From an uncultured Acidobacteriaceae bacterium (lineage in GTDB: Bacteria; Acidobacteriota; Terriglobia; Terriglobales; Acidobacteriaceae): a stretch of 64,000 nucleotides of DNA. Of the stretch, positions 8,977 to 16,683 are shown one piece after another (the stretch's first letter is position 1; each line of letters starts with the position of its first letter). Where the stretch lies: positions 248,001 through 312,000 of the forward strand of contig CALFMO010000005.1 in NCBI GenBank assembly GCA_937879855.1, in the 5' to 3' direction. The translations under genes and the position numbers were made by a program. A model generated the notes under the pieces. That model saw only the letters and a list, made by a program, of their open reading frames with translations. It did not search any database and had not been told where the DNA came from.

Positions 8977-9611
8977 GGAAAGCCTCGCGCTTCTGGCTCA
9001 TGTTCGCGGTTCTGGGCGGCGCTGCAGTGGGTCTCCATCATCTCTCCCACGGTGAGTCCGTTCCGTTATCGAAGCCGTTGAGTACGTTCCCAATGCAGAT
9101 CCGCGATTGGCAGGGAGCAAACGTTCCAATGGAGCCTCGCATCGTTCAGGCTCTGGGAGTTAGCGATTATCTATATCGGGTCTACCAAGGTTCCGATCAA
9201 TACCCTGTATTCCTCTATGTTGGCTACTACCAGAGCCAACGGACGGGCGTGTCGATCCATTCCCCCAAGAACTGCCTGCCCGGCGCCGGTTGGGAGCCTG
9301 TGAGCGTCGGTCAATTGGCCTTGCCTCTGAGGGATGGGTCGCAAGTAGTGGTGAATCAATATACTGTGGAGAATGGTTTGCAGCGCCTGTTAGTCCTTTA
9401 TTGGTACCAGTCTCATGGACGCATCATTGCTAGCGAATATCGTGGCAAGGCCTACATGGTGCTGGACGCTTTACGATTGAATCGGACCGATGCCGCTTTG
9501 GTTCGTATTTCCACGCCAATTGTTAAGAGAAACGAGATTGCCTCCAGGGCAGCTGCCGGGGCATTTGCGCAGGAATTCCTGGCGCAATCAAAGGAATTGT
9601 TTCCTTATTAG
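8973..9611 (+). CDS. epsI: EpsI family protein (DUF3485), exosortase partner
   Basis: 212 aa, ATG overlapping the exosortase stop by 4 nt, so translation is coupled. It has one N-terminal membrane/signal segment and the conserved EpsI core GVSIHSPKNCLPGAGWEPVS including the invariant Cys. EpsI domains occur either fused to or right behind exosortases in exopolysaccharide loci; their biochemical role is unknown. Here it is a free-standing protein. Confidence 0.92.
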   Translation: MRKASRFWLMFAVLGGAAVGLHHLSHGESVPLSKPLSTFPMQIRDWQGANVPMEPRIVQALGVSDYLYRVYQGSDQYPVFLYVGYYQSQRTGVSIHSPKNCLPGAGWEPVSVGQLALPLRDGSQVVVNQYTVENGLQRLLVLYWYQSHGRIIASEYRGKAYMVLDALRLNRTDAALVRISTPIVKRNEIASRAAAGAFAQEFLAQSKELFPY

Positions 9612-9655
9612 GCTGCTGAGAGGCACTCTTCGAACGTTCCCAGCTGAAAAGGCAT

Positions 9656-9693
9656 AGGTTGCACGACTCTGCAACCTTGAGCCAAGGGTTGCA
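9656..9693. promoter_or_regulatory. Inverted and direct GGTTGCA repeats (possible operator)
   Basis: AGGTTGCA (9656-9663) and TGCAACCT (9670-9677) form an 8-bp perfect inverted repeat with a 6-nt spacer. A third GGTTGCA lies at 9687-9693, 30 nt from the first and so on nearly the same helical face. The arrangement could bind a dimeric regulator upstream of the putative sigma-54 site, or could be a weak hairpin after epsI. Confidence 0.35.
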
Positions 9694-9824
9694 AACGGCA
9701 CAGCAGGCGACTCAGAAAACGGCTGTGCAAAATGTGGATTTCGTGCTGATTCTTCATCCCATAACGCATTTGGTCTCAGCGCGATGCAGCAGACTTTATG
9801 GAGAAGTAATCACTTTCAATCACA

Positions 9825-9841
9825 TTGGTCGTCGTCTTGCT
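9825..9841 (+). promoter_or_regulatory. Possible sigma-54 (-24/-12) promoter for the PEP-CTERM gene
   Basis: TTGGTCGTCGTCTTGCT has GG and GC separated by exactly 10 nt and the TTGCT -12 half, matching the invariant bases of the RpoN consensus (YTGGCAC-N5-TTGCW), but CAC of the -24 half is not kept. A transcript would begin about 60 nt before the ATG at 9917. PEP-CTERM genes in other bacteria are known to be under PrsK/PrsR and RpoN control, which makes the match plausible. Confidence 0.4.
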
Positions 9842-9916
9842 CATAGCAAGCTGACGAGTACTGTACATTCCTGTCGCTGGGGTCCCAGTTCAGGACATCT
9901 GAAGGGAGCATCTTTG

Positions 9917-10561
9917 ATGAGGACGCTACGTATTGTGCTTCTGTTGTTGCTAACTATCGCCTGCTTCGTTCCCATTTCGAACGCCGCCACGAACCAGATA
10001 TCCTTGGGGGGGACTGCCAGTGGCTCCGTCGTTTTTAATGGCACCGGAGGAGGGAATTTCAACCTCGTAACCAGTGGGCTAACCAGCATTGCCTTTGGCC
10101 AAGGGATATTTCTTGGTGACAACGGCTTTTATTCAATCACGCAGACTGGTGGCATCACCGGTACTTTCTTGGGCTTGGTGGCTGGGGCGGACACCTGGCA
10201 GATCACCCAAGCGAACCCGCTAAGCTTTGTATTCGGATCTTTCCTTACCGGAAACCTGCAACTGAAGAGCCTGATCCAATCATCCTCAAGCGGCGTCTTC
10301 AACGAGAGTTTGGTGGCCAACCTAACCAACCTGGGTGGAAGCTTGGCGTCTGATTTCACGGCCGCTGGCGGAATCGCTTCTATCACCATCCAGTTCACGA
10401 GTCCAACCAACCTCGCAGGAATTGGTTTCGGGAGTGATGCGGCTGCCATCGCTACCGGTAATATCCAACCCACTCCAGAACCCGGCTCAATGATATTGCT
10501 TGGTTCGGGAATACTTGGTCTCGGTGGTTATCTGCGTAGAAAAGCGAAGTCAATTATCTGA
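9917..10561 (+). CDS. PEP-CTERM sorting-domain protein
   Basis: 214 aa from ATG 9917, preceded by GGGAG; a longer in-frame start at 9659 is rejected because the signal peptide begins here (MRTLRIVLLLLLTIACF, cleavage probably after SNA). The mature part is rich in Gly, Ser, Thr and Asn and has no Cys. The last 30 residues form the full PEP-CTERM signal: TPEPGS, a hydrophobic helix (MILLGSGILGLGGYL) and a basic end RRKAK. It is the only PEP-CTERM protein I see in the window and follows the exosortase and EpsI genes, so it is the likely dedicated substrate. Such proteins are secreted and probably glycosylated matrix components. Confidence 0.92.
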   Translation: MRTLRIVLLLLLTIACFVPISNAATNQISLGGTASGSVVFNGTGGGNFNLVTSGLTSIAFGQGIFLGDNGFYSITQTGGITGTFLGLVAGADTWQITQANPLSFVFGSFLTGNLQLKSLIQSSSSGVFNESLVANLTNLGGSLASDFTAAGGIASITIQFTSPTNLAGIGFGSDAAAIATGNIQPTPEPGSMILLGSGILGLGGYLRRKAKSII

Positions 10562-10821
10562 ACACAGTATGCGCTGCCGGGGTCTCCCCCTCCCGGCGGA
10601 CGTCATCCTAAAAGCGGGCGCCCGGTACAAAAATCGAATTGGGGGCCGGCGGTTGGTGCCTCCCCTGATGTGAATTTGTTCGCGTACATACCCGACGGCA
10701 ATCCATGCCGGGTCGGTTAGTTTCGCCCCAATCTGCACTCTCGGGATTGCGGATCTGATTTGCCTCCCCACTCAACTTCCAGTTTTAACCCTGCGCACTT
10801 AAGCGTTTTTGAGGACAACAC
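10562..10821 (+). other. 260-nt intergenic region with two GC-rich hairpins
   Basis: Directly after the PEP-CTERM stop, CTGCCGGG (10574-10581) can pair with CCCGGCGG (10592-10599), one G-T wobble included, but no T run follows. A second possible hairpin pairs CCGAC-GGCA (10692-10700) with TGCC-GG-GTCGG (10706-10716), with a two-base bulge. These may attenuate transcription between the abundant matrix protein and the TPR lipoprotein. No clear promoter is seen. Confidence 0.35.
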
Positions 10822-13101
10822 GTGAAAACTCACAAGCTGTTTCTGCCGATTATTCTATTGGGATTGTTAACGAACTGCAGTCGCAGCCCGGAAGTAAGCA
10901 AGAGACGATACTTGGAAAGTGGCCGGAAATATGCCGCCGACCGCAAGTACGACGAGGCCCGAATACAATTCAGCAAGGCCCTCAAACTTGATCGGCGCTT
11001 CGGAGATGCCTATTACCAGTTAGGGTTGGCGAATCTGGCTCTACACAGATGGGATGATGCCTTAGGTGCGTTCCAGCAAATATTGGAACTGGAGCCTGAA
11101 CGAGCCGACGCTCGTCTTCAGCTTGCCGAGCTTTACCTTGGAGCCCGCCAATTCGAACAGTCTGAAGAGCTGTCTAACGGATTATTGCGAAAAGATCCGA
11201 AGAACGCGGAAGCCTATCGTCTGCTTGGTCATGCCCTGGTGGGGCAGCAAAATCTGAAGGCAGCCCTGGATGCATTTGACAAGGTGGCAGAATTGGCCCC
11301 TACGGATCCTTCTTCCTACGAAAACCTTGCGTTGGTCGAAGCGACGCTACGCCGGTTTGATGAGGCCGAACTTCACATTCGCAAGGCCATCGAAGTAGAC
11401 CCGACGTTTGTGGAAGGCTATGCCAATTTGGCAACACTTTACCGTTTCCAAGGTCGCACGCCAGACGCGGAAAGCGTTCTGCGAAAGGGAATTGATCGGA
11501 ATCCGGATGTGGTTCTCCTCTATATAGGACTGGCGGATGTATTGTTTGTGCAAGGCAAAAAAGATGCAGCCGAGGCGACATTGCAGGAAGTACTCAATCG
11601 CAAAACAGGCAATTCCACGGAAGCCTCATTGGCCATCGGTGAGTATTATTCCCGGCATGGTGCGATTGACCAGGAGCTTGTGACCTATCAGCACGGTCAA
11701 TCAGTCGACCCCAAGAATGTGGACTTGAAGAACCGCATCGTTGATGTTTATCTCAAAAGCAATCGTTTGAATGAGGCAACGGCCCTGAATGCATCCGTGC
11801 TGAAGCAGAAGCCTAAGGACGTCGTTGCCAGGATTCAGAGCGCGCGCATTTTGATGGCCAGCGGGCGCGTGAGCGACGCTATTTCCCAATTGGAACGCCT
11901 GCTGCCCGATTCCGCCGACTCCCCAGACGCGCACTATTTCCTGGCGCTAGCCTACTGGCAGCAGGGAAGCCTCGCGCGAGCGGAGAGCGAGTTGAATGAA
12001 GTTCTCCGAGTTTCCCCGGATAGGATTACCGCCTTACAATCTTTGGCGAGCCTGGAATTGTCTCAGGGCAATATCTCGCAGGCTAGAGGATATGCGCAGC
12101 GCAGTGTGCAATTATCGCCTGGGGATCCTGCAGCCCATGTGCTGCTCGGAAGTGTCGCTCTAAGTGACGGCGACCCTGTGACGGCACGCGAGCAGTTTGC
12201 TCTTGCTCAGCAACTTGCCCCTCAAGATCCAACGCCCCACCTCAAGCTTGCCCAAGTCGACCAGACTGAAAAAAAATGGAGCGAAACGGAGCGCGAGTTG
12301 GAAACCGCATTGAGTCTCAATCCGCATTCGCCTGAAATACTGGGAGCGCTCGTTGACTTTCTTGTATTGAGGAACGAAAGACCGACAGCCCTCGACCGCG
12401 TCCAGAAATATTTGGCGACGTATCCCGACGACGCGAAGGCCCATCTAATTCTGGGTTCTCTTTTGTCGGAAACGAACGGCTATGAGCAGGCACAGACGGA
12501 ATTGGAACGAGCTATTCAACTGGATCCCAAGTTGATTGCGGCGTATCTTCGATTAGCAAAACTGGAACAGGACCGCGGCAATGTCGACGGTGCCATCGCC
12601 GGTTATGAAAGAGCCCTCTCGTTACAGCCGAAGCTGGTGCCGTTGCTGACCATGATCGGGAATCTGTACTTGGACGACAAGGGTGATCTCGCTACCGCCC
12701 GAAAGTATTACGAGCGGGCGTTGTCAATCGATTCGGACTTTGCTCCAGCTCTGGGAAATCTGGCATATGTACAAAGTAAACAGGGCGGCGATTTGAACGT
12801 TGCCCTCAGTTTGGCTCAGAAGGCAAAACAGCTTGCGCCCAATGCCGAAGCAATTACCGATACGCTGGCTTGGGTCCAGTATCTCAAAGGCTACTACGGG
12901 GACACTGTTCCCATGTTCAAACAGTGCGTGCAGAAAGATCCCAAGAGGGCGGTTTACCGATACCACCTGGGAATGGCCCTGTTGGCCACAGGGGATAAGC
13001 GGGAAGCGAAGTCGGAGCTCGACGCTGCACTGCGCCTCAAACTCAGCCCGGATGATGCTCAGCGTGCGCAAGACACACTCGCGCAGATTCAATCGAACTA
13101 G
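10822..13101 (+). CDS. TPR-repeat lipoprotein, PEP-CTERM-system type (PrsT-like)
   Basis: 759 aa, GTG start with GAGG upstream. An N-terminal signal segment ends LLGLLTNC with Cys19 as likely lipidation site; Asn at -1 is unusual, since Gly/Ala/Ser is the rule. The rest, from about residue 33 to the end, is a run of roughly 20 tetratricopeptide repeats with the typical pattern A...Y..LG......G....A...F..AL.L.P, for example AYYQLGLANLALHRWDDALG. Large TPR lipoproteins named PrsT accompany exosortase loci and are thought to act as periplasmic/outer-membrane scaffolds in export of polysaccharide or PEP-CTERM proteins. Position behind the PEP-CTERM gene supports that reading. Confidence 0.85.
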   Translation: MKTHKLFLPIILLGLLTNCSRSPEVSKRRYLESGRKYAADRKYDEARIQFSKALKLDRRFGDAYYQLGLANLALHRWDDALGAFQQILELEPERADARLQLAELYLGARQFEQSEELSNGLLRKDPKNAEAYRLLGHALVGQQNLKAALDAFDKVAELAPTDPSSYENLALVEATLRRFDEAELHIRKAIEVDPTFVEGYANLATLYRFQGRTPDAESVLRKGIDRNPDVVLLYIGLADVLFVQGKKDAAEATLQEVLNRKTGNSTEASLAIGEYYSRHGAIDQELVTYQHGQSVDPKNVDLKNRIVDVYLKSNRLNEATALNASVLKQKPKDVVARIQSARILMASGRVSDAISQLERLLPDSADSPDAHYFLALAYWQQGSLARAESELNEVLRVSPDRITALQSLASLELSQGNISQARGYAQRSVQLSPGDPAAHVLLGSVALSDGDPVTAREQFALAQQLAPQDPTPHLKLAQVDQTEKKWSETERELETALSLNPHSPEILGALVDFLVLRNERPTALDRVQKYLATYPDDAKAHLILGSLLSETNGYEQAQTELERAIQLDPKLIAAYLRLAKLEQDRGNVDGAIAGYERALSLQPKLVPLLTMIGNLYLDDKGDLATARKYYERALSIDSDFAPALGNLAYVQSKQGGDLNVALSLAQKAKQLAPNAEAITDTLAWVQYLKGYYGDTVPMFKQCVQKDPKRAVYRYHLGMALLATGDKREAKSELDAALRLKLSPDDAQRAQDTLAQIQSN

Positions 13102-13184
13102 ACAACGAACTTTCCGTCGGGTCTAATAAACAAAAACTGAGTATTCCATCTGCTCAAAACGTTCGGCCAAGCTATCGGAACCAT

Positions 13185-14888
13185 ATGTTGATCCTGGGAT
13201 TGTCGTCGTCTAAGCATGACACGGCTGCTGCGCTGTTTGAGGACGGCGTCATAAAGGCAGCGATCGAAAACGACAAACTTGTGCGTTCACGTGCGGGTGG
13301 CGTACCGGAAGAGGCGATCCGTTTCTGCCTGGAACAGGCAGGCGCGGACTGGAACGATCTTGATGCAATAGCGATGGCGCCACCCGTCTATCAGAACACA
13401 AACAGCTTACCGGATTTCATGCGGGCGAAGGCTTTTCGCCAAACCGATCGGACTCCTTTGTTCGCCAGCGAATCTGTGGAGGCGAACCGGACCAGGAGTG
13501 AGGAGGATAGCGCCTCGACCAAGTTCCATCACTTTGATCATCAACTGTGCCACGCAGCTAGCAGTTTTTATCTCTCACCGTTTGATCGCGCCTTGATCGT
13601 GACGATGGATGAAGAAGGAGATGGGAACTGCGGGATGATTGCGGTCGGGGAAGGCAGTCAGATTCGCGTGGTCAATAAGATTCGCTTTCCTAACTCTCTG
13701 GCATGGATTTACTCGCGCGTAACCTCGTTGCTGGGTTTCGAGCCGCACCAGGACGAGCACAAGACCCAGTGGCTTAGCATCGAAGGGGAGCCGGTTTTCA
13801 AGAGCATATTTCTTGAGATGTTCAAAAACCGGCGCAATCACCTGCCCGCTTTGAACAGCGATTTCACAAGTTCCCCAGATCACGCCGCTTTCTCTGACAG
13901 GTTCTATCGAGAGATACGTTGCGAGGCCGGTACAAAGCCGCTCCCGGATGACACTCGGCGAGCCTTGGCCAGCAGTCTGCAGCAGGCCTGTGTCGAAGTG
14001 GTGGGTTCTCTCGTCGAATACTTTCGCAAGCGCGAGGGCGTACAAAAAGTCTGTCTTGCGGGCGGGTTATTTCAAAATGCGCTCCTGGTCGCTATGTTGG
14101 AAAAGCGCTTGGGAATCAATGAGGTCTTTGTGCCGCCCGCGCCAGGCAATGCGGGATGCGCGTTAGGAGCGGGATTGCTGGTTTGGCATTCGAGTCTCGG
14201 GAATCCGCGCTTGCCGGCGGTATCCGAGGTCTATAGCGGCCCCACTTGCCAGCGGTCAGAAATCAAGGACGTGCTCGACAATTGTAAAGCCCGCTATTCG
14301 ATACAGACCACGATCGATCGGAAGATGGAAGCGGCACTGCAATTGTTGGATGCCGGAAAGATTGTCGGCTGGTTTCAAGGGCCGACGGAGTTCGGGCCTC
14401 GAGCCCTGGGTAATCGAAGTCTCTTGGCTTCGCCCTGGGCGCCTTATGTTCGTGACAATTTGAACGACTATATTAAACACCGCGAATGGTTTCGCCCTTT
14501 TGCGCTTGCCGTTCCGGAGGAAGTGTGCGACCGGTATTTTGACTGCTCCCAGCTGTGCCAGTCGATGAACTCATTGGCCTGGGCGCGCCCCCAAGCGCAA
14601 ACACTACTGGATGGCTTCGTTTTACCCGGGGGCCTGGTGCGCCTGCAGGTGGTCCGGCAGAAAAGCAATCCTCAATTTTGGCTACTTCTGCAGCGCTTCG
14701 GAGAGCGCGCTCCGGCTCCTTTGCTCGTCAATACTTCATTCAATCTTTTTGGAGAACCGTTAGTGGCCAAACCACGGGACGCAGTGCGAAGCTATTTTTG
14801 TTCCGGGGTAGATGCTCTCATGATTGATATGTTCTTACTCTCCAAATCTGCGGCGAATCACGTCTCCCTCGTTCCCCGCGCGTCGTAA
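13185..14888 (+). CDS. Carbamoyltransferase, NodU/CmcH family (divergent)
   Basis: 567 aa from ATG 13185. The N-terminal Kae1-like domain starts MLILGLSSSKHDTAAAL and has the metal-binding H119-x3-H123 (DHQLCHAAS) followed by TMDEEGDG. The C-terminal YrdC-like part has FGPRALGNRSLL and LLVNTSFNLFGEPLV. Family members transfer carbamoyl from carbamoyl phosphate to hydroxyls of sugars or antibiotics. It is divergent: the family block EGEYKVMG.APYG, present in the second copy (45120-46901), is replaced here by DEHKTQWLSIEGEP. It stands alone without the small DUF5989 partner. Likely decorates a sugar of the polysaccharide; activity should be considered uncertain because of the altered block. Confidence 0.88.
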   Translation: MLILGLSSSKHDTAAALFEDGVIKAAIENDKLVRSRAGGVPEEAIRFCLEQAGADWNDLDAIAMAPPVYQNTNSLPDFMRAKAFRQTDRTPLFASESVEANRTRSEEDSASTKFHHFDHQLCHAASSFYLSPFDRALIVTMDEEGDGNCGMIAVGEGSQIRVVNKIRFPNSLAWIYSRVTSLLGFEPHQDEHKTQWLSIEGEPVFKSIFLEMFKNRRNHLPALNSDFTSSPDHAAFSDRFYREIRCEAGTKPLPDDTRRALASSLQQACVEVVGSLVEYFRKREGVQKVCLAGGLFQNALLVAMLEKRLGINEVFVPPAPGNAGCALGAGLLVWHSSLGNPRLPAVSEVYSGPTCQRSEIKDVLDNCKARYSIQTTIDRKMEAALQLLDAGKIVGWFQGPTEFGPRALGNRSLLASPWAPYVRDNLNDYIKHREWFRPFALAVPEEVCDRYFDCSQLCQSMNSLAWARPQAQTLLDGFVLPGGLVRLQVVRQKSNPQFWLLLQRFGERAPAPLLVNTSFNLFGEPLVAKPRDAVRSYFCSGVDALMIDMFLLSKSAANHVSLVPRAS

Positions 14889-14965
14889 ACGAATCTTGCA
14901 GCATCGTTGAGAAGATTCGCCTCTGTACAGCGTTAAGAATCCCGCTCGCTAGAACCACGAATGTT

Positions 14966-16666
14966 ATGACTCAAAACACCACAGAGTCCTCCGCCGGATA
15001 TTTCGGTATCGCCTCGCCGGTCAGTGCGCCGTTTCCCGCGCGCATTTCGATGCTGGAGTACCTCATTGAGCTGCTGTGCCGGCCGTCGATCTTCCTCATC
15101 GTCGTGACAGCATTGGTAGCATCGCAAGGCATCAACCGCGGTGAATTTTTCTTTCACACCGATGAGATGTACCACGCCATGAACGGGGTGTTTGTCCGTG
15201 ACTTCGTGGTCGACCTGCCGCTCCACCACCCGATTCAATACGCCTATGAATATTATGCAAAGTATCCCGCAGTAGCCCTGCCTCATTGGCCTCCGCTTTT
15301 CTATATTCTGGAGGGAGGCGCATTTCTCTTGTTGGGCATCTCGCCTTGGGTCAGCCGATTAGTAGTCCTCGGTTTCGCTTTATTCGCAGTTTACTTCTGG
15401 TATCGGATTGCGGTGCCGCTAGGCCCGCGTTACCGTGCATTTCTTTCCGCCCTGATGTTGTCGTGCCTGCCTTATATCCTCATTTATGAGCGAATAACCA
15501 TGCTCGAAATTCCGGCGCTCGCCATGTGCCTTGGGGCAATTTTTTTCTGGCGAACCTTTCTAGAAACCGAGCGCCGAAGAGATCTTTGGGCACTGGCAGG
15601 GTTTGTCGTGGGTGGTTTTCTCACCAGTCAAACCATGATTTTCGTGGTGTTCTTCGTGATTGCCGATCTGCTCGTCGAACGGCGGTTTCGATTGTTGAAG
15701 CGGATAGATGTCTGGCTAGCCTTGCTGGTATCCGGCGCGGCGATCTTGCCTTGGTACCTGCTCACGCAACGGACAGAGCGTGTCCCTTTGGGAACGATGG
15801 TGGGGCGCGTTAGTGGATATGGATTCAAGCACCTCGCACAGAGCGTTACCTATACGTATTATCCGATTGAGCTCTATCACAAATTAGGGCCGCTCTTGCT
15901 CGGCGTTTCGTGTGTCGGGCTTATCATCGCGTTCATAAGGCGGTCAAGAAGCGATCGGTTTTTGCTGGTCTGGATATTCTCAGCTTATGCCTGTTTTGTG
16001 CTGATCAGCGAGAAGGATCCGCGGCATACCATGCTTTGGATCCCGCCTCTTCTTTATCTGGCGCTCACTGCCTTGGAAACGCTGTTGGTGCGCCGGACGT
16101 TCGCGCTTGTCATTTCGTCGGCACTGGCGCTCTGTCTCATCGCAAATGCACTCCTTTCTCAACGGCCAATGATTACGGGAGCTGCCGAAGCAGCCGACTA
16201 TGTGCTTTCGCTGCCTGAATCGGACCTTGTTTACTATCAGGGCGTTCTGCACGGCGATTTTATTTTTTATGTACGAAAGCTTGATCCGCAGAAAAGCCAT
16301 TTTGTGGCTCGAGAGAAACAAGTTGTCGTCCTGGGTCGTGAACGGCGACCCATTCTCCATTCAACTCAAGAAGTCCAGGAGTTCTTTCAGAACTGGGGTA
16401 TTCGCTATGCGGTCGTCGAAGATGCAGATCCATTTCCCGGGTTTGGACCAGTCCGCGAGCTATTGAAATCCGATCAATTTGAGCTATTGCGAACCTTCCC
16501 AGTGGTCACGAATCAAGCGGATGTGCGAGTGCACCAAATCCAGGTTTTCCGATATCGCGGAGAACTCCACCGCACAGATCGAAATGTCATGATTCCCATG
16601 ATGACGCTGCGCCATGCCATCTTCGTAAATTTAGCCAGGCTTGCTGGCCGTCCGTGGCCGAACTAG
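14966..16666 (+). CDS. GT39-family (ArnT/PMT-like) membrane glycosyltransferase
   Basis: 566 aa with about a dozen membrane helices. The first periplasmic loop has the acidic pair of GT-C enzymes in FFHTDEMYHAMNG, followed by HWPPLFYIL, the pattern of the dolichyl-phosphate-mannose-protein mannosyltransferase family. These enzymes take sugars from polyprenyl phosphate and work on the periplasmic face. The gene is followed directly by a second GT39, a polyprenyl-phosphate-sugar-synthase-like GT2 and a flippase-like protein, a coherent set for making and using a lipid-linked monosaccharide. Acceptor unknown. Confidence 0.85.
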   Translation: MTQNTTESSAGYFGIASPVSAPFPARISMLEYLIELLCRPSIFLIVVTALVASQGINRGEFFFHTDEMYHAMNGVFVRDFVVDLPLHHPIQYAYEYYAKYPAVALPHWPPLFYILEGGAFLLLGISPWVSRLVVLGFALFAVYFWYRIAVPLGPRYRAFLSALMLSCLPYILIYERITMLEIPALAMCLGAIFFWRTFLETERRRDLWALAGFVVGGFLTSQTMIFVVFFVIADLLVERRFRLLKRIDVWLALLVSGAAILPWYLLTQRTERVPLGTMVGRVSGYGFKHLAQSVTYTYYPIELYHKLGPLLLGVSCVGLIIAFIRRSRSDRFLLVWIFSAYACFVLISEKDPRHTMLWIPPLLYLALTALETLLVRRTFALVISSALALCLIANALLSQRPMITGAAEAADYVLSLPESDLVYYQGVLHGDFIFYVRKLDPQKSHFVAREKQVVVLGRERRPILHSTQEVQEFFQNWGIRYAVVEDADPFPGFGPVRELLKSDQFELLRTFPVVTNQADVRVHQIQVFRYRGELHRTDRNVMIPMMTLRHAIFVNLARLAGRPWPN

Positions 16667-16683
16667 GGCAAACAAACGCAAAC

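Larger units (their letters stand above)
9612..9916 (+). other. 305-nt intergenic region with repeats and a possible sigma-54 promoter
   Basis: The longest gene-free stretch of the window, between epsI and the PEP-CTERM gene. It holds an inverted repeat built on GGTTGCA at 9656-9677, a third direct copy at 9687-9693, and a -24/-12-like element at 9825-9841. A long in-frame extension upstream of the PEP-CTERM start exists (from 9659) but lacks coding character and is best read as leader DNA. Confidence 0.6.

Noticed and set aside
9659..9916. N-terminal extension of the PEP-CTERM gene
   Set aside because: The signal peptide starts at ATG 9917 behind GGGAG; the upstream part lacks coding character and holds promoter-like elements.
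9612..9916. Cyclic-di-GMP (GEMM) riboswitch before the PEP-CTERM gene
   Set aside because: Some GCAAA-like bits recall the motif, but the conserved core and the second helix are not found.
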